Shown here piece after piece: positions 48,501-56,584 of a DNA stretch of 64,000 bases. Made by a program: the position numbers and the translations under genes. This DNA is from Apiosordaria backusii (taxonomy: Eukaryota > Ascomycota > Sordariomycetes > Sordariales > Lasiosphaeriaceae), in contig JAUKTV010000011.1 of assembly GCA_030549205.1 (NCBI GenBank), forward strand, positions 620,001-684,000, given 5' to 3'. The stretch's first letter is position 1, and each line of letters opens with the position of its first letter. Under the pieces are notes generated by a model. That model saw only the letters and a program-made list of their open reading frames with translations. It was not told where the DNA came from and searched no databases.

Positions 48501-49425
48501 GGCCAAGTTATCTGTGGGTGGCTCGGAATTACCTGCCCAGGCCAGCGCTTTCACATCACGCGGGCTCGGAGTTCCAGAGAAGATCTCACCACAAGCTCTG
48601 CGCGAGTCCATCATGGTCTTGCAGGAGCAGCTCCAGGAACGTGAGCAGAGAATTGAGGAGCTTGACCAGAAGCTTGCGAAGGTTGATCCTGAGGCGGAAA
48701 CCAAGATTTCTAAGCGCGACGATGAAATCATCTGGCTGCGTGAGCTTCTTGCTGTCAGACACTCAGATCTTCAGGACATCATTGCTGCCCTCGGACGTGA
48801 AGATTACGACAAGAACGCTGTCAAAGATGCAGCCATACGTCTCAAGGCCAACCTTCAAATGGAGGAGCAGGAACGCGAGAGGGCGCTCAATGGAGGCTCC
48901 GCGATCAACTTGCCCAACATTGCCGCTACCATCCGCGAAGCGGCAACTCCTCGCGTTGCCCAGGCTGTCGGTCCTCTGGCTGCAGCATGGGGCAATTGGC
49001 GCAGGTCGAGAGACCCATCATTCGGTGCTGCCAGCAGTGTTCTGTCACCCACCGGCTCGGCCAGTGGCAGCAACGCCACACCATCCAAGAGCAGCCCTGC
49101 CGCGAGCAGTTTCCTGGGTGGTCTCTTGACACCTCCTGCCTCCGGTCTTAGGCAGACCCCTACCGCACCCCAAGTCAAGCAGCCCACGGCTTTCTCCACT
49201 ACTGGACGTCGATTTACTGCTCAGGACTTGGCCAACCGACCTCTTGGACCAGCATCCGCCGCACAGCCAGTACAACAGGAGGCGACTGCTGCTGCTCCCC
49301 CCTCGGTGTTGAGCACCCCGCCCCGTCGTGCTGTTGCTTCCGGACCGGTGACACCGCCGATGCGGGAAAACGCCTACGACTCTGACGCCCAAGACTTTGA
49401 TGATGCCGAGTTTTATAACGAGTGA
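42517..49425 (+). CDS. Large coiled-coil protein (about 2,280 residues)
   Basis: Exons 42517-43912 and 43979-49425 (66-nt intron, GTAAGT, phase 1; junction DLN-AWKKYVDELNEAK). The N-terminal part (1-400) is disordered and Ser/Pro-rich with RGILRTPPP. A compact segment near residues 365-500 (VPWKGKNIMVSFP, TETQVKGMLRSWEELGY, then KKYVDELNEAKLRALG) looks conserved. Residues about 500-1,380 are disordered with FG-like and Pro-rich stretches. A long coiled coil spans about 1,385-2,090, ending in DDEIIWLRELLAVRHSDLQD. A Pro-rich tail follows. Similar proteins in aspergilli are annotated loosely as M-protein-repeat proteins. A scaffold or tether at the cell cortex, septum or spindle pole is plausible but not shown. 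Function unknown. Confidence 0.8.
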
Positions 49426-50141
49426 GCAGACCACAAGGAACACGCAACATTAGTCAACGGGTCAAAGCCGTCGTGGCTACAATTATTATAACATTGCCTT
49501 TGTCAGTTTTTCCCATTCTTCGTCATTGAAAATCGAGGAGGAGTAGATATGGTGGATGGACGCGAGTTTGCAAAGCATGATTATACAGAGCAACAAGGAA
49601 GTACAAACACTCTCACGCACACACACACACAGACTGGAAAAAACAAACTAGAATGATACCCCCTTATATCTCATCCCCCTGTTGAGAAATTTTTGTAATT
49701 CTTTGTTTTTGAGTTTGGCTTGTTATAGTGTGGTTTTCACAGGGGAGGAAGGAAGATGAGCGTGGTTTGGTTTTGTCATTGGTCATTGGTCAATTTGAAC
49801 ACTCTGCCTGTTTGTTTTTTGCATTAGTTTGGAATTTGATGGACTTGAGCCAACTGAGCGGACAGTCATTTTTACTTGTCTTCTTCTCTTCTTAGATCTC
49901 ACAGCGCGTGGGGTTATTATATTTTGATGTGTTTTTTTTTTTCATTTTGTGCTTTTTTTACCCTGTATTACACGGCACTGCGAATGAAGATCAAGACTGG
50001 TTTAATGTTGCGAAACAAAATATTGTTGTTTTCATCAGCGTCATCACCATCACTACTCAATCACCCTTAGACCTGATAGTGTTTGTTATGGAGGAAGGGA
50101 GGGCAGGGTGGTTGAGGGTGAGGGTGAGGAAAAATGGGTGT

Positions 50142-50220
50142 TGTATGTATGTATGCATGTATGTATGCGTGTATGTATGCATGTATGCATGTATGTATGC
50201 ATGTATGTATGTATGTAATG
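50142..50220. repeat. Imperfect tetranucleotide microsatellite
   Basis: About 79 bp of (GTAT/ATGC)n repeats. The frames crossing it encode Cys-Met-Tyr or His-Thr-Tyr strings and are not genes. Confidence 0.95.
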
Positions 50221-50542
50221 TAATTTTGGGGGAACACAGGTTGTTGTTGTTGTTGTTGTATATATACCACTGAGGTGAGAAAGACCAAAAAAAAATGGAA
50301 AGAAAAGATTGATTTTGTTTTTTTAAAAAGACTGAAGTTCTGACTTGGGTGAAGTGGTGATGTTGAGGTTGAGGTTGAGGAAAGAAGGGAGGTGCTTGTT
50401 CATAAAAAGGGTTCGGGTGGGGTATGTATGTATGCAGCTCTAAATATCGGGATGTTCCGATTTGGTGTGAGCGTGAGAGGGAGTGTGGAACAGCCCCTGA
50501 AATGCCCGAATTTTGTGGGGAAGGTGGGTGTGAGGGAAGTAA

Positions 50543-50575
50543 ACATTGGGTTGAAGGTATCACCATCCACCGGGG
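50543..50575 (+). repeat. Dispersed upstream repeat, copy 2
   Basis: Reads aacattgggttgaaggtatc then accatcc, related to 4008-4040. Preceded by cagcccctg and tttgtgggg as in the other copies. Confidence 0.55.
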
Positions 50576-50854
50576 GCATTATCTGGAGTTCGAGTCACGA
50601 ACCACAGAGCGCCTGCCATCTGAAAAGAATCAGGGTACCATTGCCTTGTAGGGTGTGGCTAAGTGGCGGTGCGGTGGTGGTTGGCTCACAGAGGCATGGT
50701 ATGGTATTTGAGGATAGATATAAACCTTCATTGAGAGGAGATAGCGAGAAATATATATATCCGAGTCCGCGTGTTTTTACAGTGTTTTGGTGTAGTGTGT
50801 GGAAGTGTGTGACGGCTACCTTACTGAACCCCTGGATTTGTGTGGGGTAGGTGT

Positions 50855-50887
50855 AAATATCGGATTGAAGGCATCGCCATTCAGCAT
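50855..50887 (+). repeat. Dispersed upstream repeat, copy 3
   Basis: Reads aaatatcggattgaaggcat then cgccatt. Preceded by aacccctggatttgtgtggg, matching the context of the other two copies. Confidence 0.6.
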
Positions 50888-51233
50888 CGGCATCATGCGT
50901 CGCAACAAACTAAGGTAGAGCAGAAACTCTTTCATCCCTAGAGGAAAGTCTGAAAATGACACCACCACTAAACGAATCTTGTTTCTGTGCTACACGTCTG
51001 CGACGCTAATTCACTGGTATTCGAGGACTCGGGATCTGAAAGCGTATCCAATGTGTTTCGCCGGTCATTCGGCAGTGCTAACTGCCTGGCGCCTGTCTTT
51101 TTCGTTGTATTTAACACTCCCCCGGATACCCAAAGAGTTGGACTTGTAATTTTTCTTAGACATCAATTTCTCTTTGTATGCTCTCCTTTCTTTCTACAAA
51201 AAGCTAGAAATACCAACAGTTAACGTCACCGCG

Positions 51234-52048
51234 ATGGCTTCACTCTCCGAGACCACCATTTTCGACACAATAGCAATCCCAACAGCAGGACTATCTTCCT
51301 CTGCTGATCATACAACGCCATCAAACGATGATACCAACCCCGGCATAATTTTGGCATACGTCCTCGGTGGTCTGGTTGCGTGTGTTCTGTGGGCATCTAT
51401 AACAGCCGTTTTCGTGGCATTTCCACTTTCGTGTTGTCTCAATCGTACGTTCTCTGTCCCCCCCCCCCCCACCCCCCTCGCCCCTCCCCTTCTCGTCTCT
51501 CTGTCGTTTTCCCTTTTTTTTTTTATCGTTTTGAGCTTTTGCCTCGCTGATTATTTATTTTCCCTATCACTTACCTATCGTTACTGACTTTGCATAAATT
51601 CGAAAAAGCATATGGAGTCAACAACAGTGACTGGCGGATCACGTTTAGGGTTCTCAGGTGGACGACTTGTTTGTTTGTGGTCTACTACCCGCTGGTATGG
51701 ACTTATAGGGGCTTGAAGTGGTGTTGGGGGTGTTGGGAGCGGAGGCGGTTGGAGAAAAACTTGGAGATGTGGAGGAGGAGGTGCGCGAGGCGGAATGAGA
51801 TTGCTGTCGAGAGGTATCACAGGGAGAGGGAGAAGAGGGAAAGGGAGGAGAGGGAGAGGGCTAAGAGAGATAATAAAACAGGTGGGGGGAGTGAAACAAA
51901 AGACGCGGCGGCTTCTGGGCAAGCTGGAGGTCTGGGGAAGGGTTCGAGTATGACTTCGGCTTTGGCGGCAGTGGTGGAGGTTCCGGATGAGGTGGATATA
52001 GAAGATAAGAAGGGCGGTGATGAAGATGTGGCGTATCGTTATTGTTAG
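51234..52048 (+). CDS. Small two-TM protein with charged helix (family member 4)
   Basis: Exons 51234-51444 and 51609-52048 give 216 residues. The 164-nt intron (GTACGT, TTACTGAC branch, GAAAAAG acceptor) is phase 1 and carries long C and T runs. Start MASLSETT. TM1 at about residues 40-68 (GIILAYVLGGLVACVLWASI) ends just before the intron. TM2 is at about 84-103 (WTTCLFVVYYPLVW), followed by YRGLKWCWGCWERRR and a long Arg/Glu helix (NEIAVERYHREREKREREE). The helix and TM2 plus Cys/Arg boundary resemble the gene at 4425-5021, about 46 kb away. The tail is Gly/Ala-rich then acidic. Function unknown. A TATTTAA lies about 120 bp upstream. Confidence 0.7.
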
Positions 52049-52432
52049 GTTGTTGGATACCTTAGGTAGATGGGCAATGGCCATGTATCCAGTCCAAGGT
52101 AAAGGCTGTGATCTATCCTGTTTCGAGACATTAACAAGGGGCTTCGATAGTTACGATACAAAGAACATGCGCAAGTCTTCTCATGTATCTTCCCGTATTT
52201 CCAGCAGCAATCATGTCCCTCAAACTACCTCGCCGACGTGCGCCCCCTTGAACTCTAAATCGACTTGTGATATGTTACCGCCACACTTCGCCGGCCTGCT
52301 TGTGCTGTTAAAAGGAGTAATCCACACCCTCGACTGCAACTGATGTTGTTATCTCCAAATCTTCAACAATTCCCCGGGAAATCTATACTTTTATCCTCTG
52401 CCCCTTGATTCAACTACAACTCAATTCCCACA

Positions 52433-52747
52433 ATGGCGACACCAACGACGACGGCAATGACGGCAACGACGGCCTTGACCATGGCAAACGTAGTTGCTGG
52501 AGAAATGCTGCTTCATGCTCGAAATCCAATTCCAGATCCAAGAGGCGGCGGCGGTCTTGCTGCTGGTCTTGCTGCTGGTATCGCTGGGGGTGCTGTTGTC
52601 GCCGGTGTTGCTAGCCATCACTCTCACAATCACGGCGGCGGTGGTGGTTATCATGGTGCTGCAGCCGCAAGTACAGGCGGAGGAGGGGTTGGCCGGGCGA
52701 TCGTGGTATCCGTCATGGGAATCATCGCCTTGCAAGTCGTGACTTAG
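52433..52747 (+). CDS. Gly/His-rich one-TM protein (truncated family member)
   Basis: A single open frame of 104 residues: Thr/Ala-rich start (MATPTTTAMTATTALTMANV), LLHARNPIPDPRGGGG, Gly/Ala/His-rich middle (SHHSHNHGGGGGYHG), and a short hydrophobic C-terminus (AIVVSVMGIIALQVV) ending in a stop at 52745-52747. The LL..R.P.PDP word aligns with LLNLRSPDPKVKG in the gene at 53467 and with LLN-stop-NPDPDP in the gene at 54697. Exon 2 with TM2 is missing or degenerate, although GTAAGT and GATCAG splice-like words occur at about 52780 and 52848. It may be a truncated paralog or an incomplete model. Confidence 0.5.
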   Translation: MATPTTTAMTATTALTMANVVAGEMLLHARNPIPDPRGGGGLAAGLAAGIAGGAVVAGVASHHSHNHGGGGGYHGAAAASTGGGGVGRAIVVSVMGIIALQVVT

Positions 52748-53466
52748 TAGTGCTTCCGTGGGGTTTGCTTTCAGAACGTAAGTAATCTGCTTTGTTAGTG
52801 AGCTGGCTATTTTCCTTGGGGATACTGACCCGCGCTGCTCTTGATCAGGGATCATCAGATACCCATGAAAGAACACAGTGAAAAGGCTTAAAAGAGGACG
52901 GTCTTCCTAACCGGGTGCGCTTCTGTGCTCTCTTGGGAAAGTTTGGAGTTGCTCCCGAAAGACTCTAGAGACCTTGGAAAAGACGTATGTGGTTAAATGT
53001 GGAAAACGAAACAGCAGTGATAAATCCCTAGAATTAACGGCCGGAACGAGTGCAGTATTTTGGAAGTGATCTCTCCACTTGCGTGCGTAGTCTTCATGTT
53101 TGTATGTGACCACCTTGTCGGTTTGACACTGCTGCCCTTGGGGATTTTACATGACCCAACCAACCTCGACTCGGCCGAGTCTCTGGAGATTCATCCGAGG
53201 TATGGCCAGAGGCCAAATGAACAAAGCGATCTACTCAGCAAACCATAAAGATTGCGGCTCCAAATCAAGGGCTGCATGGCAAAGCGAAACAGAGCATGGC
53301 ATACAGGACCATGCCTTCGAAGTCGGGTTGATGGTGAGAGATGATGGGTATAAAGGAGGCATGGCCACATCAGCTTTGGCTCCCTCACTTTTGGTCATCA
53401 ACCCCTCACATCACCACTTCGTACATTAAACCGAAGTCAAGCACATTATTTACGGTATTAGCTCCG
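52748..53466. other. intergenic, duplicated upstream region (copy 1)
   Basis: Possible remnant second exon of the 52433 gene near 52849-52895. From about 53100 the sequence resembles 54362 onward (gaccaccttg, cactgc, tgacccaac, tcatccgag, gaacaaagc in the same order), so the promoter was duplicated with the gene. Confidence 0.55.
53349..53354 (+). promoter_or_regulatory. TATA box candidate
   Basis: TATAAA, 118 bp upstream of the ATG at 53467. The same word lies 110 bp upstream of the paralog start at 54697, which supports both start choices. Confidence 0.5.
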
Positions 53467-54108
53467 ATGGCGGCAACCACGCAGCTCGAGAATGTGGTGG
53501 TGGAAGGCTTGGGACTCCTGCTGAACCTTCGAAGCCCAGATCCGAAAGTCAAGGGTGACGGCGGTGACAACGGGAGCAGCGGTGGCAGTAGAGGAAATCG
53601 TGGTGGCTGTTCCAGTATCAGTGATGCTGAAAGAGCAAGTCGCCCTGGGTGTGGTCTTGGTGCTGCACTTGTCAGGGGTGGTCCGGACCGTCTGATCGCT
53701 GTCTACGTGATTTGCGCCTGGATTGCGCTCTTTGCTATTGCGTGGGGCTTAGAGAAGTTAGCGGGTAAGAAGACCCCCCTTCCCCTACCCTTTGTTATCG
53801 GTTGAGCCTGATAATTAATGCTAACTCGTATGACAGCCAATAGACAGCCCGAGGAGGACCGAACGACGAAGAGGAAGATGACTCGGAGGGCTCTCATATG
53901 GTCGACAGTGGTGGGCGCGCCGGTGTGGCTCTTGGTCAAATGCTGGCAGAATAAATCGAAGGCCAAACGCGAAAGACAAGGCGACCGGTCACCCGAGGAT
54001 ATCGAAGGCCAGAACATTGTTTCCGACAACAATAACGACCGCAGCCAAGACTTCACGAGTGCCTCGGGCTACGAGATGACTGAGAAGTTACCAAAGCAGA
54101 AGTCCTGA
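53467..54108 (+). CDS. Small two-TM protein (family member 5)
   Basis: Exons 53467-53764 and 53837-54108 give 189 residues. The intron is 72 nt (GTAAGA, GCTAAC branch, GACAG acceptor), phase 1. Start MAATTQLENVV, chosen from its match to paralogs although the frame is open to 53341. Then LLNLRSPDPKVKG, a Gly/Ser-rich stretch, and TM1 at about residues 78-96 (LIAVYVICAWIALFAIAW) just before the intron. After it come a basic stretch, TM2 (ALIWSTVVGAPVWLLV), KCWQNKSKAKRERQG and an acidic/polar tail ending KLPKQKS. The neighbour at 54697 is a tandem duplicate. Function unknown. Confidence 0.7.
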
Positions 54109-54696
54109 ACCAGGCAACGCCAATTTCACAACAAACAGACTGCTGCCGCAGTATCGAATTGACTGAAAGATGCTCACTTGAAGGAAGGTCTTTCTCAGGA
54201 TTGCTCGGAAGTGCCCAGAACTGTCCAGGCCCAATGGTTGCGATTATTAGAATATAATATTACAAACTAAGAGATTGTCATCAATTACACACCTGTAACT
54301 TTTCATCTTTCTGTGTTCAAGCATTTCTCCTGAAGGGAAATTGCGCTTCGTTCTCCCTGGATGTATGACCACCTTGCCTAGCTGGCACTGCCTGTCGATT
54401 GCCTTGCCTGACCCAACTGATCTCGACCCGTCCAACTGTTTACTCTCATCCGAGAGATGAACAAAGCCTCAAACCGGCCAGCCGATCAGCTCAGCCACTC
54501 TCTAACAAATTGCAAACGATTGTGAAGCAAAGAAGTTCCACATGACCTGTGACCAGGTGGTTCTTGTCTGATGATGGAGTTCAATGTATAAAGCATGGCT
54601 TAGCCAGCCAGGATTCACTCAGAGCGCTCCCACTCCAGTTGGCCTTTTCCGGTTCATGCTCAGGCTCACAACATATTACCACCAAAGCCCACTCCG
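54109..54696. other. intergenic, duplicated upstream region (copy 2)
   Basis: Contains the counterpart of 53100-53230 at about 54362-54475 and a TATAAA at 54587-54592. No separate gene. Confidence 0.6.
54587..54592 (+). promoter_or_regulatory. TATA box candidate
   Basis: TATAAA, 110 bp upstream of the ATG at 54697. Conserved in spacing with the paralog promoter at 53349. Confidence 0.5.
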
Positions 54697-55503
54697 ATGA
54701 CAACGACGACGAGGACGACAACCACTACGGCAGCGGCCTCAAGTATTATGCCTGATACTTTGGCGATGGATATCAACAAGCTCCTGAACCTTTGAAATCC
54801 AGATCCAGATCCAAATCCTAGGGGAGGGGGCGGCGGAGGCCACGGTGGAGGCGGAGGCCACGGCGGCGGTGGTGGTCATGGTGCCGGTGGAGGTCGTGGC
54901 AGTGGTGGGGGGTTTGGAACTGTCCCCGGCAGCGGTGGAGGAGGTGGTGGCGGTGGAAAAGGAAAAGCTGGTGCTCCAGATCCTGAGAAAGGGGCACGGG
55001 ACGCCGGGATTATTGCCTCTTCACTTTGGCTTTTTATATTTTTGGTGGTGGTGGTGTTTTTGTTATGCATAAGTATGAAGAGCCCCGCTTACTTTTAGTT
55101 TATGTCATCTCGGGACCGATTACTCACAAAGAGTTGTATGACAGACCATTACAAGGGCCCCCATAGAAAGAGAAAGAAGTGGAAGCTGGTTGGGGAGACA
55201 TTTCTCTGGATGACGATTGTGGGTGGTATTATGTACTGCCTGGTCAAGTGTTGCAGGGGAGAACCGAAACAACGACGCCCAGCTCGCGCGGATGTTGAAA
55301 GCCGATTAGTTGTTTCTGAAAACGACAGTCACAATCGAGGCCCGACGAGTCCAGTGCGATACCAGGCAGCGAGTAACCTGCCCAGAAGCCCTGAGCCTGT
55401 TCTACTGTCTCCCCAGACTACTGGCTTCCCGATAAGGAGGCCGCCACCGCCGTATCGAACTGTCGAAGATGAAGACAAAGAGGAAGAGGCCCGTTTGTGG
55501 TAA
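54697..55503 (+). pseudogene. Two-TM family member 6 with in-frame TGA
   Basis: Exons 54697-55072 and 55145-55503 (72-nt intron, GTATGA...GACAG, phase 1) would give 244 codons, but codon 33 is TGA at 54793-54795. It lies in LLNL-stop-NPDPDP; the two paralogs have CGA (Arg) at this place, so a single C-to-T change explains it. The frame stays open for over 200 codons beyond: Gly/His-rich stretch, TM1 (GIIASSLWLFIFLVVVVFLL) before the intron, a basic block (HRKRKKWK), TM2 (TFLWMTIVGGIMYCLV), KCCRGEPKQRR and an acidic tail with PPPPYRTVEDED. A 60-nt GT..CCAG segment (54743-54802) spans the TGA and could be removed in frame. Recent pseudogene, readthrough or alternative splicing are all possible. 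Confidence 0.6.
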
Positions 55504-56227
55504 GCTGTTCTTCGGAGTCGTGGGGGGTGAGACCAGTGGGGGCATGGTGTAAGGTGTAAAGGACTGTACTATAGAAACAACAGCCAGCCTCGAAAACCGA
55601 ATTAAGGCCTAATTCTTGTCGTTCATAGAGAACTGCCTTATCACCCTGGAGAAAGTCCTGTCGTCATGTTCTTGAGAATGTGAAATGTGGGGCGTATAGA
55701 GTCCCAACCAAGACTTCGAGGAACCCCGAACAGTCGAGCCACTTTGCGAGCAACTTTGCATCTCGAGTAGCTAGCAATTCTCTCTCGCGGCCTTACCGTT
55801 TGTTTGCCCCGGGTCACCTGCCTTCTCAATTCCTCTCATTCCAACAGCGCCACAACCGGCAAACTGACATTAGCCACAGTGCGAGTTGTCGGCGAGACAT
55901 CAACCCGTCATAGTCATAACCAAGTGCTTCTGTCTTTGCCATAGGGCTAATACACATCATTCCCAGATTCCAGAACACACAACTCCGCCTGATCACCAGA
56001 TTTCTCCCCCCAAACGGTCATGAACGTCTTACTCGCCCATTCCAATGCGAAGTCCTCTTATGAGGGCGCTTCCGCCTCGAAGGGATGTGGCACACCAAGT
56101 TTTGCGGGCTTTCCTGCTCCAGATGGCTAAAGCTTCCCAACCTTAAAACAAATTCCCCCCTCCCTCACCACAACCAAGTCCCCTCCAGTTCGAGAGTCCA
56201 CCTACGAAATGGGAATCAAAACACACC
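55504..56227. other. intergenic
   Basis: No gene supported. It holds the 3' flank of the 54697 locus and sequence upstream of a short Pro-rich frame. Confidence 0.5.
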
Positions 56228-56482
56228 TTGCACCCCCCAAACCGCCAATATGAAACCACCCCGATGGACACAAACCATAAACATCACCACCACGGCACTA
56301 TCGCTTCCTACCCTCGCCGCCCCAACCACACTCCCACCACCAACCCCCCTCACTTCACCCCCAGCGCAAATAATCCATTCCTGAAATCCCACCCCCAACC
56401 CCCAAAGCCGCCGCCGCCGTACTCTTTCGAGGACCAGAATGAGGGGGTGGAGATGACGACAATGAAAGCCAACGATACTTAG
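56228..56482 (+). CDS. Possible Pro/His-rich fragment of a family tail
   Basis: An open frame of 84 residues, Pro/Thr/His-rich, ending HPQPPKPPPPYSFEDQNEG. The PPPPY..ED word resembles the tail of the 54697 locus (PPPPYRTVEDED). No TM segment or splice partner was found. It may be a decayed last exon of another family copy. Low confidence. Confidence 0.25.
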   Translation: MHPPNRQYETTPMDTNHKHHHHGTIASYPRRPNHTPTTNPPHFTPSANNPFLKSHPQPPKPPPPYSFEDQNEGVEMTTMKANDT

Positions 56483-56584
56483 TCCTGTGATAAAGAAAAG
56501 AGGAGGTGCGGTCTAAGATGTCGGAGAAGTTCCAAGTCTATTCCAAGCATAAAACATGTGTCTAATAAGAATATGAGCCCTCCT

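Larger units (their letters stand above)
49426..51233. other. intergenic, microsatellites and dispersed repeats
   Basis: No gene supported. It holds the 3' UTR of the coiled-coil gene, a CA run near 49617-49632, a long ATGT/GTAT microsatellite (50142-50220), a TTG run near 50239-50259 and two copies of the repeat also found near 4.0 kb (50543-50575, 50855-50887). Confidence 0.55.

Noticed and set aside
50142..50220. Frames encoding Cys-Met-Tyr and His-Thr-Tyr strings
   Set aside because: Pure translation of a tetranucleotide microsatellite.
50067..50566. CRISPR-like array from the regularly spaced repeats
   Set aside because: Eukaryotic microsatellite without spacers; no cas genes.
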